NCBI RefSeq assembly: GCF_900113335.1
Contig: NZ_FOOX01000007.1
Location: 161,434-225,433, forward strand
Direction of reading: 5' to 3'
Length of the DNA stretch: 64,000 bases
Source of the DNA: Desulfotruncus arcticus DSM 17038
GTDB lineage: Bacteria; Bacillota; Desulfotomaculia; Desulfotomaculales; Desulfallaceae
The position numbers were made by a program, and so were the translations under genes. The notes beneath the pieces are model-generated. The model was not told the DNA's origin. It worked only from the letters and a program-made list of their open reading frames with translations, and did not search any database. Shown in pieces: positions 17,544 through 26,763 of this stretch. Each line of letters opens with the position of its first letter. Within the stretch, counting starts at the first letter, position 1.

Positions 17544-19091
17544 ATGGCAAATAAGGAACTAAAGGAACTTGACCTGGTGCTCAAAGAAAAAGAATCGGAA
17601 ATTAAAAAGGGCGGAGCCAGGAAATACCACGAAAGCAACGCCAAAAAGGGCAAGCTCTTTGCCAGGGAAAGGATCGAGCTTTTATTGGATCCCGGGTCAA
17701 TCATGGTGGAAGACGGCTTGTATGCCAATAACCTGGCGGACGGGCTGCCGGCAGACGGCGTTGTTACCGCGGTGGGCAAAATTCACGGCAGAACAGTGTG
17801 TTTGATGGCCAATGATTCTACGATTAAGGCGGGATCATGGGGCTGGCGTACAGTGGAGAAAATTATTCGGATTCAGGAAACGGCTATTAATATGAAAGTG
17901 CCGATGCTCTACCTGGTTGACTCAGCCGGGGCCAGGATAACCGACCAAATAGAGATGTTTCCCGGGCGCCGCGGGGCCGGCAAAATATTTTATAACGAAG
18001 TGAAAATGTCCGGCATGATTCCACAGATTTGTTTGCTTTTTGGCCCGTCAGCGGCTGGTGGGGCGTATATTCCCGCTTTTTGCGACGTTGTATTTATGGT
18101 GGACGGTAATGCCAGCATGTATCTTGGTTCGCCCAGAATGGCGGAAATGGTAATTTTCGAAAAGGTAACACTGGAGGAAATGGGCGGAGCCAGGATGCAC
18201 TGCACTGTCAGCGGGTGTGGGGATCTACTGGTGGCAAAGGAACAGGAAGCCATTGAATCCTGCCGCCGTTATCTAACTTACATGCCACAAAATTATCGGG
18301 AAAAGACAGCTCCGGTGGATGCACAGCCTCCGGTTGAGGGGCGGGATATAGAAGAAATTGTGCCGGCTGAAGAGAATACCCCCTTTGATATGTACGAGGT
18401 AATTAATAGGATAATTGACAAGGACAGTTGGTTTGAAATCAAGAAACTGTTTGCTCCCGAATTAATTACGGGGCTGGCCCGTATTGACGGGCGTGTGGTT
18501 GGCATACTGGCCAACCAGTCTATGGAAAAAGGCGGTGTACTGTTTGTGGATTCGGCAGATAAAGCCGCCAAGTTTATGAATTTATGTGATGCATTCAATA
18601 TACCTCTGTTGTTTTTGATGGATGTGCCAGGATTTATGATCGGTTCAGCCGTTGAACGCCAGGGCATTATCCGCCACGGGGCTAAAATGATTTCGGCCAT
18701 GTCTCAGGCTACCGTGCCCAAAGTATCAGTAGTGGTCCGCAAAGCTTACGGAGCGGGGCTTTATGCCATGTGTGGCCCGGCCTTTGAACCGGATTGCTGC
18801 ATGGCCCTGCCCACCGCAATGATTGCTGTGATGGGTCCCCAGGCGGCCGTGAATGCTGTTTATGAAAATAAGATTATGGCTCTGCCGCCGGAGGAAAGGC
18901 CTGCCTTTATCCAGCAAAAACGTGAGGAATATGCCAAAGATGTAGATAACTACCGACTGACTTCAGAACTGGTTGTGGATCATATGGTAAGCGGAACCGA
19001 ATTGCGTGATGAATTAATTCGCAGATTTGCTCTCTATGAGTCCAAAGATAAACAGTTTGCCGAGCGTAAACACCCTGTGTACCCGGTTTAA
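17544..19091 (+). CDS. acyl-CoA carboxylase carboxyltransferase (beta) subunit
   Basis: 515 residues with the two crotonase-fold carboxyltransferase halves. N-half: LYLVDSAGARI and GPSAAGGAYIPAFCD. C-half: FLMDVPGFMIGSAVERQGII and RKAYGAGLYAMCGPAFEPD. The MCG-type sequence resembles methylcrotonyl- or geranyl-CoA carboxylase beta more than typical propionyl-CoA carboxylase. It would transfer CO2 from biotin to an acyl-CoA (or the reverse). No biotin carboxylase, biotin carrier or decarboxylase membrane subunit is near, so partners must be elsewhere. It is the first gene of an operon that suggests leucine/isovalerate-type degradation; the substrate is inferred. Confidence 0.92.
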   Translation: MANKELKELDLVLKEKESEIKKGGARKYHESNAKKGKLFARERIELLLDPGSIMVEDGLYANNLADGLPADGVVTAVGKIHGRTVCLMANDSTIKAGSWGWRTVEKIIRIQETAINMKVPMLYLVDSAGARITDQIEMFPGRRGAGKIFYNEVKMSGMIPQICLLFGPSAAGGAYIPAFCDVVFMVDGNASMYLGSPRMAEMVIFEKVTLEEMGGARMHCTVSGCGDLLVAKEQEAIESCRRYLTYMPQNYREKTAPVDAQPPVEGRDIEEIVPAEENTPFDMYEVINRIIDKDSWFEIKKLFAPELITGLARIDGRVVGILANQSMEKGGVLFVDSADKAAKFMNLCDAFNIPLLFLMDVPGFMIGSAVERQGIIRHGAKMISAMSQATVPKVSVVVRKAYGAGLYAMCGPAFEPDCCMALPTAMIAVMGPQAAVNAVYENKIMALPPEERPAFIQQKREEYAKDVDNYRLTSELVVDHMVSGTELRDELIRRFALYESKDKQFAERKHPVYPV

Positions 19092-19170
19092 AGGAGAGGG
19101 GATACACCTCCTCTTTGGGGAATCTGCGGGGTCCGTACCCTTAGTGACTTATAGAAGGGATGTGGTAATA

Positions 19171-19953
19171 ATGCAATATGAGAATATCAAGCTGACCAGG
19201 GATGGTCACATAGCTGTTATGACGTTTAACCGTCCTCAGGCCATGAATGCCATCAGCACCCAGACCGCCAGGGAAATTCTGGCCGCATTGGAGGAACTTG
19301 AGCAGGACGACGAGGTGTTCGCCGCTGTTTTTACCGCTGCAGGGGACAGGGCCTTCTGTGTGGGAGCTGATTTAAAAGAAAGAAAAACTATGACACGCGA
19401 GGAAATGAAGAAACAGCGGGCATTATTCGTCAGGGCTTTTACCGCGGTGGCTGAGTTTCCCAAGCCCTTAATAGCTGCCGTTAACGGGTTTGCCCTGGGC
19501 GGGGGCTGTGAATTTGCCCTCTGCTGTGACTTTATCATTGCTTCGGAGCAGGCTGCTTTCGGACTGCCGGAGGTAGGGCTGGCAATAATTCCGGGCGGTG
19601 GCGGCACCCAGCTGATGCCTCGGGTGATTGGCCGCAATAAGGCTAAGGAATTAATATTTACCGGCCGTCGTATCAGTGCCGCTGAGGCTTATGATATCGG
19701 GTTGGCCAACCATGTTGTTCCGGCTGACAAGTTGATGGAAAAAACCATGGAAATTATGCGGGAAATCACCAAAAACGGGCCGGTGGCGCTGCGGCAGGCC
19801 AAACGGTCGATTAACCTGGGTGTGGAACTGGAACTGCATACCGCTCTGGCACTTGAGGCTGAATGTTATAATGTCTGCTTAACTACCGAGGACCGGGACG
19901 AGGGCCTGCTGGCATTCAATGAAAAGCGCAAACCGGTGTACAAGGGCAGATAA
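19171..19953 (+). CDS. enoyl-CoA hydratase/isomerase family protein
   Basis: 260 residues from ATG 19171 (GAAGGGATG upstream; the frame extends further but lacks a ribosome binding site). The crotonase fold has oxyanion-loop motif AFCVGADLKE, both catalytic glutamates E114 (LGGGCEFAL) and E134 (GLPEVGLAIIPGGGGT), so hydratase activity is likely. In this operon a 3-methylglutaconyl-CoA hydratase role, between methylcrotonyl-CoA carboxylase and HMG-CoA lyase, is plausible but inferred. Confidence 0.92.
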   Translation: MQYENIKLTRDGHIAVMTFNRPQAMNAISTQTAREILAALEELEQDDEVFAAVFTAAGDRAFCVGADLKERKTMTREEMKKQRALFVRAFTAVAEFPKPLIAAVNGFALGGGCEFALCCDFIIASEQAAFGLPEVGLAIIPGGGGTQLMPRVIGRNKAKELIFTGRRISAAEAYDIGLANHVVPADKLMEKTMEIMREITKNGPVALRQAKRSINLGVELELHTALALEAECYNVCLTTEDRDEGLLAFNEKRKPVYKGR

Positions 19954-19979
19954 CTAAAAAATCACAGGAGGACATTAGT

Positions 19980-20996
19980 ATGTTTCAATTGAAATATCCC
20001 AATAAGGTTAGAATAGGTGATATTACCGTCCGGGACGGTTTCCAGCATGAAGAGTTTACTATCCCCACCCGGGCCAAGCTATGGGTTTTAGAGGAACTGA
20101 TCCTGGCTGGTTTTAAAGAAATTGAAGTTACTAATCTGGGCAACCCCAGGGGGATGCCCCAGTTTGCCGACGCCGACGAACTGTTTAAAATGCTGTATAA
20201 CTCTAGAAGGGTTAAGGAAAAACTGCCGGAGATAGAACTTACAGCTATAACCATCAGGGAGAAAGCTGTGGACCGCGCTATTGAGTTAAAACAAAAAGGT
20301 TATGGCCCTACTCGTATTTTGCAAATGGTGTCAACCTCGCCTTCTCATATGTATAAAAATTCCGGACTTGATCACAAAGGCTACTGGAAAATGACCGAAG
20401 AGTGCATCAAGAAGGCCCATGACGCGGGCATTAAAGTAAACGGCACCGTTAGCACCATCTGGGGCTGCCCCATTGAAGGCCCGACAGAATTGAAAAAGGC
20501 CGTTGAATTCACCAAAAGGTACCTGGATATAGGCGCTGACGACATAGAACACGCTGATCACGATGGTTCTGCACCGCCCAATAAAGTATACGAGTATTTT
20601 TCGATGATCCTTGATGCTATGCCCGACCCCAATTTGCACGTGGCTCACTTTCATGTAACCAGAGGTTGGGGCCTCGCCAATGTGCTGGCCGCGCTTCAGG
20701 CAGGTATTACCCGTTTTGAAAGCACAATGGGCGGCACCGGCGGTCAGCCGTCCAATTTTGTTGACGGGTCTCCTGTTACCGGAACCGGTGCTTATTACTA
20801 CCAGGACCCCAATATTGTCGGGCTGGTTTCCACCGAGGACATGGTGGTAATGATGGATGAAATGGGCATTGACACCGGAGTTGATGTTGACAGGGTGTTG
20901 GAAATCGGACGGATGATGGAAAAAATTCTTAACCGCAAGCTGCGCAGCGAGTGCATCAGGACCGGTCGCATTCCCAAGGAAGCAACCGGGTTTTAA
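19980..20996 (+). CDS. HMGL-like (DRE-TIM) family protein lacking the lyase cysteine motif
   Basis: 338 residues, ATG 19980 after AGGAGG. The TIM barrel starts with ITVRDGFQHEEF, has the metal-binding HFHVTRGWGLAN, and a C-terminal segment STMGGTGGQP where HMG-CoA lyases have GLGGCP. The arginine-aspartate pair is retained but the catalytic cysteine is absent, so this is not a standard HMG-CoA lyase. It could be a carboxyltransferase- or aldolase-type enzyme acting on another acyl-CoA. It is followed 24 bases later by the canonical lyase. Confidence 0.85.
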   Translation: MFQLKYPNKVRIGDITVRDGFQHEEFTIPTRAKLWVLEELILAGFKEIEVTNLGNPRGMPQFADADELFKMLYNSRRVKEKLPEIELTAITIREKAVDRAIELKQKGYGPTRILQMVSTSPSHMYKNSGLDHKGYWKMTEECIKKAHDAGIKVNGTVSTIWGCPIEGPTELKKAVEFTKRYLDIGADDIEHADHDGSAPPNKVYEYFSMILDAMPDPNLHVAHFHVTRGWGLANVLAALQAGITRFESTMGGTGGQPSNFVDGSPVTGTGAYYYQDPNIVGLVSTEDMVVMMDEMGIDTGVDVDRVLEIGRMMEKILNRKLRSECIRTGRIPKEATGF

Positions 20997-21020
20997 AAAA
21001 ACAGTTAACCGGGGGTTTAT

Positions 21021-21890
21021 ATGCGTTGGCCGGATAAGGTTTTAGTCAGGGAAGTGGGTCCTCGAGACGGGCTGCAATATGAAAAAGCAATACTTGCTAC
21101 GGATAGAAAGATTGCTTTAATCAATGGTTTAATTGGGGCAGGGGTTGTAGCCATAGAGGCTACTTCCTTTGTCCATCCCAGGGCGGTGCCGCAGTTGGGT
21201 GACGCGGAAAAATTACTGGAGGGGCTGGCTGAATACGGCTCTGAGGTTGTAATTAGTGCCCTGGTGGGCAACGCCAGGGGTATGGAACGGGCATTGGCCA
21301 TGACCCACACACAGCTTAGTGAGGTGGTGGTGGTAGTATCGGCCAGTGAGGCACATAATCGCGCCAATTTAAACCGTTCAATTGACGAATCTTTGGCCGA
21401 GTTATATGAAATCAGCAATATGGCAATAGGGAAAATTAATGTTCGTGGTGCGGTAGCTACTGCTTTAGGCTGCCCTTACCAGGGAAATATAAGCTTTCAC
21501 CAAGTCAACAGGGTTATTGACGGCATGTTGGCGGCAGGTATAGGGGAAATAACCCTTGCCGACACGGCAGGGATGGGCAATCCCAGACAGGTATATGAGC
21601 TTGTCACACAATTAAAAGGCATTTATCCCGGTGTAACTTGGTCTTTGCATTTGCATGACACTTGTGGCTTGGGTATGGCTAACATTGTTATGGGGATACT
21701 GGCGGGAATTTCGGTGCTTGAAAGCTCGGTGGGCGGGCTGGGAGGATGCCCGTTCATACCTGGTGCTGCCGGTAATGTGGCAACGGGGGAGACGATAAAA
21801 CTGCTGCGGAAGATGGGGATTGATACAGGTATTGACCTTGAAAGGATTAACCAGTGCACCCGAAAGCTCAGTGGTTGGCTTGGCCGCTAA
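21021..21890 (+). CDS. hydroxymethylglutaryl-CoA lyase
   Basis: 289 residues. VREVGPRDGLQ at the first strand, the HLHDTCGLGMAN metal motif, and SSVGGLGGCPFIPGAAGN with catalytic C243 are the full HMG-CoA lyase signature. It splits HMG-CoA into acetyl-CoA and acetoacetate, the last step of leucine breakdown. Last gene of the operon; its 3' end overlaps the convergent response regulator by 23 bases. Confidence 0.93.
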   Translation: MRWPDKVLVREVGPRDGLQYEKAILATDRKIALINGLIGAGVVAIEATSFVHPRAVPQLGDAEKLLEGLAEYGSEVVISALVGNARGMERALAMTHTQLSEVVVVVSASEAHNRANLNRSIDESLAELYEISNMAIGKINVRGAVATALGCPYQGNISFHQVNRVIDGMLAAGIGEITLADTAGMGNPRQVYELVTQLKGIYPGVTWSLHLHDTCGLGMANIVMGILAGISVLESSVGGLGGCPFIPGAAGNVATGETIKLLRKMGIDTGIDLERINQCTRKLSGWLGR

Positions 21891-22557
21891 GATCTAAGGA
21901 CATTGCTTCTCCTCTGTCTGTTAGGTAATACAGGTTGCGGGGACGGCCCCTTTTGCTGGCGCAGCCATAAAAAATATCAAAACCGGCATTGCCTGTTTCC
22001 ACCAGGTACTGCAGGTAGCGATGAACAGTAGGGTAAGCCAGGCTAACTTCACGGCAGATATCTTCGATGGCCAGCGTGCTGTTGGTGGCTTTGAGACAGT
22101 TGACGATAAGTCTCAGGGTGGCGTTATTAATACCCTTATCCACAAATATTTCCTTTTGTTCTCTGGCCGAAGCTCTCAATAACTCACCTATTTTAATGTT
22201 TATATTAATTCTGCTGATCAAGTCCGGTGCTTTGATTGGTTTAAGGGCAAAATCAGTTGCTCCGGCGTCTAAAAAGGCATCAGCAATTTGCTGTCTTTCG
22301 TCCACCGTCAGCACTAGCACCGGAATTGTTGCATCAGTTTTTCTGATTCTTTTTACCGTTGCCAGTCCGTCTATTTTAGGCATGTGATAATCAACCAGGA
22401 CAATGTCCGGTTTTTTTTCTATAAATAATTTCAGCCCCTTCTGGCCATCGGGTGCTGCTATTGCATTCAGGCCGGCCTGGGAACATATTTCCGTTATGGT
22501 AAAGCGGATATCCTCATCGTCATCAATAACCAGGACTAACTTTTTTTCCCCAGTCAA
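21868..22557 (-). CDS. response regulator with winged-helix output (CitB/DcuR-like)
   Basis: 229 residues. The receiver has D56 (IVLVDYHMP) and K106-region ALKPIKAPD; the output half has a helix-turn-helix (LAIEDICREVSLAYPTVHRYLQYL) as in CitB-type regulators of carboxylate metabolism. It starts at TTG 22557, overlapping the kinase stop as TTGA. Its cognate kinase is the preceding gene. Confidence 0.9.
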   Translation of the reverse strand: MTGEKKLVLVIDDDEDIRFTITEICSQAGLNAIAAPDGQKGLKLFIEKKPDIVLVDYHMPKIDGLATVKRIRKTDATIPVLVLTVDERQQIADAFLDAGATDFALKPIKAPDLISRININIKIGELLRASAREQKEIFVDKGINNATLRLIVNCLKATNSTLAIEDICREVSLAYPTVHRYLQYLVETGNAGFDIFYGCASKRGRPRNLYYLTDRGEAMSLDLSGQANH

Positions 22558-23912
22558 GTGTTTTCCCCCCGTAACCTTATGGTAAAGGTGGTTCCAATTT
22601 CGGAATCGCTTAAAACCTCGATTTCTCCTCCGTGGTCTTCAACGACTTTTTTTACAAAGGGCAGTCCCAGCCCCGAGGTGTTTTTGGTGCTAAAGCCTGT
22701 AATCCAAATTTTGTTCAAATTTTCCGCAGATATTCCTATTCCGTTGTCATAAACCGAAAAATATGTTTCTCCGGCTGCGTCTCCGGTTGAGATGCATATT
22801 TTGCCCTGTGGAACCCCCTTGGTTGCTTCCAAAGCGTTTTCCACCAGGTTGATCATTGCCCGGGCAAACCTGACCCGGTTGACCTTAATCATGGCAGAAG
22901 AGTTTTCCAGATTAAATTCTATTTGCTGTTCCAGTTTTTCAGGAATAAGTTGTGCTCTTACGTAGTTAATTAGATCGGATACTGCTATTTCCCTTTTTAT
23001 TTTTTCATATAGTATTTCAGAAATCATTTCATTCATGTTTTGTACAGAGCGGTCAATTCGATTGAAATATTGCCGATTTTTGGCATCCTGCCCGTATTTC
23101 ATCTCCAGTAATGAACAAAGGCCGTTGATCGTGGTCAGCGGTGTTTTTAAATCATGTACCAGTGAGTGCATTTCCTGAAGAGACCTGGCTTGAACCAGCT
23201 GCAGGCGATAGTGCTGCAGTTGGTTTTCCCTTTGCTTGTCCTTTTCCAATTGCTGCAATTGCTTATAGTGGTTATTAATTAAAATAGATGTTATAAAGGC
23301 TATAGTTACCAGCGGGATAAAAAAACACATACTGATAAAATCCATTACCGCTGTCGACTGAAGGAAATTTGCAGCCAGTTTCATGCTCACGGCCACTTCA
23401 TCCTTGCCAACACCAATTGCTCCCAATGAGGGGGACAGGTCCAGCCAATAACAGCCTAAAAGGAGCTGCGCGGTGGTGGTGCACCTGTGAATAACCCAGA
23501 GTCTCTTATGTCCGGGGGTGGCGGTAAAAAATAAAAAACAGGTCATAATCAGCGGTACATATACATCGGGGTGATTTTCAGTAAACAATAGCACCAGGTA
23601 ATAAATGGAAGCTATAATAATCAAATTAACTGCAAACTCTGTATATCTGTTAATTTTATCCGGAAAAAGTTTATTGACTGTTACGTTGCTAATAATCAGG
23701 CTGCCCATCAGCAGCGGTAATGATGCAGCGGTCCTGATCAGGGAATACAGACCGGCGGCCAGTATTAGCAGGCTGCTGTTCGTATTGTCAATACTGGCCT
23801 CTATTTGGTCGATAACCAGAAAAAGCCATGGTTCCGAAATGAAGATCATGGCAATTGATATATATATTAATATCAGGCCACTAAACGGGCTGAATAGGTT
23901 TTTCCCCGTCAT
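22554..23912 (-). CDS. membrane sensor histidine kinase
   Basis: 452 residues. About six hydrophobic segments in the first 215 residues form a membrane sensor; a coiled-coil linker precedes HisKA with H253 (HSLVHDLKTPLTT) and HATPase with NLVENALEAT, YDNGIGIS and NTSGLGLPFVKKVV. Start ATG 23912 after TAGGTG. Operon order is DUF6305-like gene, kinase, regulator, with a gap of 11 bases and an overlap of 4 bases. Confidence 0.92.
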   Translation of the reverse strand: MTGKNLFSPFSGLILIYISIAMIFISEPWLFLVIDQIEASIDNTNSSLLILAAGLYSLIRTAASLPLLMGSLIISNVTVNKLFPDKINRYTEFAVNLIIIASIYYLVLLFTENHPDVYVPLIMTCFLFFTATPGHKRLWVIHRCTTTAQLLLGCYWLDLSPSLGAIGVGKDEVAVSMKLAANFLQSTAVMDFISMCFFIPLVTIAFITSILINNHYKQLQQLEKDKQRENQLQHYRLQLVQARSLQEMHSLVHDLKTPLTTINGLCSLLEMKYGQDAKNRQYFNRIDRSVQNMNEMISEILYEKIKREIAVSDLINYVRAQLIPEKLEQQIEFNLENSSAMIKVNRVRFARAMINLVENALEATKGVPQGKICISTGDAAGETYFSVYDNGIGISAENLNKIWITGFSTKNTSGLGLPFVKKVVEDHGGEIEVLSDSEIGTTFTIRLRGENT

Positions 23913-23923
23913 TTTTTCACCTA

Positions 23924-24523
23924 CTACCGGAAAGCGGAGTTAAGCGGCGGTTTTAGGTAGAGAATGTTTGGCGCAACGGTATACGGTGTTCCTCTTTCCG
24001 CCGCGATGCTGCTGAACAGTCCGTCAAAATCACTTTCTTTGACCACTACCAGGTAATTGGCCTGGGTTGCAAATTCGTTGATTAAAATATCATCTTTGGA
24101 GTTCCGGCGGTTTTTGCCTCCCAGGTGCACTACAATTACAGCCCCTCCTTTTTGTTGGGCTGCAGATACCAGGCCCTGTACCCGTTTAATTTCATCATCC
24201 AGGCTCATCCCAACCTTTTTTAGGCCTGTATCGCTATAACCCAAAACCAAAACCAGGCTTTCATACCATTGAGTTAAATCTTCACCAGTGGCTTCGCGGC
24301 GGAAGGAGTGGGAAATATTTAATTCTTTTAGCATTTCGGCCACGATCAGACCGTCAGTGCTTTGGCCGGCGGAAGTAACCAGGACCCTTTTTTTGGCAAT
24401 GGGGTATGGAAGATGGGGCAGTGTCCACGCTGCTTCACCCCCGCATTGGGGTGCCGGCCCCGGGAGAAAAAGGGCTATGGATATTGTTATTAACAGCAAT
24501 GAGGGTAAGATCAACTTGCGCAA
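23924..24523 (-). CDS. secreted DUF6305-like protein
   Basis: 199 residues from TTG 24523 (AAGGAG upstream). A signal peptide (about 1-25) precedes a single domain starting KKRVLVTSAGQSTDGLIVAE and including LVLVLGYSDTGLKKVG and VIVVHLGGKNRR, a pattern I associate with DUF6305. It begins the operon with a two-component system, so it may be a periplasmic partner of the kinase. The biochemical role is unknown. Confidence 0.75.
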   Translation of the reverse strand: MRKLILPSLLLITISIALFLPGPAPQCGGEAAWTLPHLPYPIAKKRVLVTSAGQSTDGLIVAEMLKELNISHSFRREATGEDLTQWYESLVLVLGYSDTGLKKVGMSLDDEIKRVQGLVSAAQQKGGAVIVVHLGGKNRRNSKDDILINEFATQANYLVVVKESDFDGLFSSIAAERGTPYTVAPNILYLKPPLNSAFR

Positions 24524-24543
24524 GTGATTCGTCTCCTTAGAAG

Positions 24544-24610
24544 AGTTTTCACGTTACTGTTATCTGGCGCTCCGGTGGTTCCCTCCGTGCGCTGCGCAAT
24601 TTTCCTGTAT
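24544..24610 (+). repeat. GTTACTTGTATCTGGCGC dispersed repeat, short copy
   Basis: GTTTTCACGTTACTGTTATC, then GGCGCTCCGGTGGTTCCCTC and GTGCGCTGCGCAATTTTCC. Shares its first 55 bases with the copy at 29472. Confidence 0.85.
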
Positions 24611-24700
24611 TCAATCATTCGTTGTCCGGCTTAAAAAACCTGCCCTGTTTGTCATATCCCAAATAATGCTTTGGTAAGGAGCTGCCATTGTGACATGCCC

Positions 24701-24730
24701 AAAAATTAAACACAGCGGTATGCTGTGTTT
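24701..24730 (-). terminator. terminator of the opp operon
   Basis: Read on the minus strand, AAACACAGC and GCTGTGTTT arms precede AATTTTT, 27 bases after the last permease gene. Confidence 0.8.
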
Positions 24731-24756
24731 GAGGGGGATAATTATTTAACTGGCAG

Positions 24757-25665
24757 TTAATTGTTGTTTCTGAGCCTGGGATCCAGTGCGTCGCGCAGGC
24801 CGTCGCCCAGCAGGTTAAAGCCCAGAACCGTAAAAAGTATTGCTATGCCTGGAAACATAATCACCCAGGGAGCTATATTCATTACGTCTTTCCCTTTGTT
24901 TAGCATGATTCCCCATTCCGGTGTGGGCGGCTGGGCGCCAAGGCCAAGAAAACTCAGACCGGCAGCGTCCAGGATGGCTGTCCCGATACCAAGTGTGGCC
25001 TGCACAATCAGGGGGGCCAGGCAATTTGGCAGCACATGTTTCATGATAATGCGCAAACTGCCGCAGCCGCTGACTTTAGCGGCTTCAATGTACTCCATCT
25101 CTTTAACTGAAAGAACCGCGCCCCGCACCACTCTGGCATAGATAGGTATACCCACCACACCAATGGCAATCATGGCGTTATTGAGACCGGGTCCCAGCAT
25201 GGCCGTAATGGCTATAGCCAGCAAGATGTAAGGAAAAGCCATGACAATGTCGATGACCCGCATTATGGCCATATCCAGCTTACCTCCGAAGTAACCTGAT
25301 ATCGCCCCCAGGAATGTTCCAAAAATTAAAGAAATGCCAACTGCCAGTAGGCCAACCTGGATGGAAATACGAGAGCCGTAAATAATTCTGCTTAATATAT
25401 CCCGTCCCAACTCGTCGGTTCCTAAAAAATGTGTGGCCGAAGGAGCTTGCAGCCTGCTCGGTAGGTCCGGGGCGACAGGATCGTATGGCGCTAGAAGCGG
25501 GGCCAGAAGGGCGGTTAAAAGCAATATACAAACAATTATCAGGCCAAAAATGGCTGTTTTCTGGCGCAGCAGGCGCTGCATGCCTTCCATCCAGGGAGCT
25601 CTGATGGCCGGTTCTATAGCCATGCCGGCTTTCTCTGTTGTCACTTTTATTTCTTGTGCCGTCAT
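24757..25665 (-). CDS. peptide ABC transporter permease, DppC/OppC type
   Basis: 302 residues from ATG 25665, with AGGAGGTT upstream; an earlier in-frame start would overlap the preceding gene. Six membrane segments, the N-terminal cytoplasmic RLLRQKTAIFG of OppC proteins, the motif HFLGTDELGRDILSRIIYGSR, and the EAA loop EAAKVSGCGSLRIIMKHVLP. It forms the inner-membrane channel with the DppB-type protein. Last gene of the five-gene operon. Confidence 0.95.
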   Translation of the reverse strand: MTAQEIKVTTEKAGMAIEPAIRAPWMEGMQRLLRQKTAIFGLIIVCILLLTALLAPLLAPYDPVAPDLPSRLQAPSATHFLGTDELGRDILSRIIYGSRISIQVGLLAVGISLIFGTFLGAISGYFGGKLDMAIMRVIDIVMAFPYILLAIAITAMLGPGLNNAMIAIGVVGIPIYARVVRGAVLSVKEMEYIEAAKVSGCGSLRIIMKHVLPNCLAPLIVQATLGIGTAILDAAGLSFLGLGAQPPTPEWGIMLNKGKDVMNIAPWVIMFPGIAILFTVLGFNLLGDGLRDALDPRLRNNN

Positions 25666-25675
25666 GTTTAACCTC

Positions 25676-26680
25676 CTAGTCGAGTCGGATCCTGGGATCA
25701 ACATAAGTATAAAGTATATCCACGATCAGGTTGATGATTACAAACACCAGAGCCACCATCAGTATACCGCCCTGGACAATCGGAATGTCCCTGGCGGAAA
25801 TAGCCACAAACAGCCAGCGTCCAACACCGGGCCACGAAAAAATAGCCTCAGTCATTACGGCGCCGCCCAGCAGGTAACCAAATTGAAGGCCAATTACCGT
25901 CAGTACGGGCAAAAAAGCGTTTTTCAGGGCGTGGCGGAAAATAACCAGCCGGCCGGGCAAACCCTTGGCCCAAGCTGTGCGGATATAATCCTGCCCCAGA
26001 ACTTCCATCATGCTTGAACGGGTAACCCGGGCAACCATAGCCATGGGGATGGTGGAAAGTGCAATGGACGGCATGATAATATGCGCCAGCACATCTTTAA
26101 ATGCTTTCCAGTTCCCCGTAATAATGCTGTCAAGGAGGTACATGTTGGTGATTTTATGCAGCTCGACCCCCACACTAATCCTTCCGGATGGTGGCAAAAT
26201 ATGCAGGTTTACTCCAAAGAACCAGATCATCATCAGGCCGAGCCAGAAAATAGGGATAGAAACCCCGAAAAGGGCTGCCCCCATGGAGATATTATCAAAA
26301 AAGGAATACGGCTTAACCGAGGAAATTATTCCTGCCAGGCCACCGACTATAACTGCAATAAGCATGGCGAAAAAGGCCAGCTCTAAGGTTGCCGGGAATT
26401 TACTGGCCATTTCCTCGGTTACCGGCAGCTTGCTTCTTATCGAGCCGCCCAAATCTCCATGCAGAGCATGGTTGGCAAAACGGAGGTATTGAACCGGCAA
26501 AGGATCGTTTAGCCCCAATGTTTCTCTTAATTCCTCCATTGCCTTGGGCGTTGCCCTTTCGCCCAGCATCATCCGGGCCGGGTCACCGGGTACGAGGTGA
26601 ATGAGCATAAAAGATAATATAGATACACCTATGATTACTGGAACGATCATTAATAATCTTTTAATTATATAATTAAGCAT
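25676..26680 (-). CDS. peptide ABC transporter permease, DppB/OppB type
   Basis: 334 residues from ATG 26680 (GAGGGGG upstream). It begins MLNYIIKRLLMIVPVIIGVS, has LVPGDPARMMLGERATPKA and the EAA loop RTAWAKGLPGRLVIFRHALK, all typical of DppB. Six membrane segments. It is 10 bases from the DppC-type gene. Confidence 0.95.
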   Translation of the reverse strand: MLNYIIKRLLMIVPVIIGVSILSFMLIHLVPGDPARMMLGERATPKAMEELRETLGLNDPLPVQYLRFANHALHGDLGGSIRSKLPVTEEMASKFPATLELAFFAMLIAVIVGGLAGIISSVKPYSFFDNISMGAALFGVSIPIFWLGLMMIWFFGVNLHILPPSGRISVGVELHKITNMYLLDSIITGNWKAFKDVLAHIIMPSIALSTIPMAMVARVTRSSMMEVLGQDYIRTAWAKGLPGRLVIFRHALKNAFLPVLTVIGLQFGYLLGGAVMTEAIFSWPGVGRWLFVAISARDIPIVQGGILMVALVFVIINLIVDILYTYVDPRIRLD

Positions 26681-26763
26681 TGTTGTCCCCCTCAAAAAGA
26701 GGTTTGACCGGCAGCCGGCCGGGCCGCCGGTCAAAGCGTGTGATTACACGTTATTGGTTTCGG

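Noticed and set aside
26010..26492. Plus-strand ORF opposite the DppB-type permease
   Set aside because: A shadow of a well-supported permease gene; no ribosome binding site.
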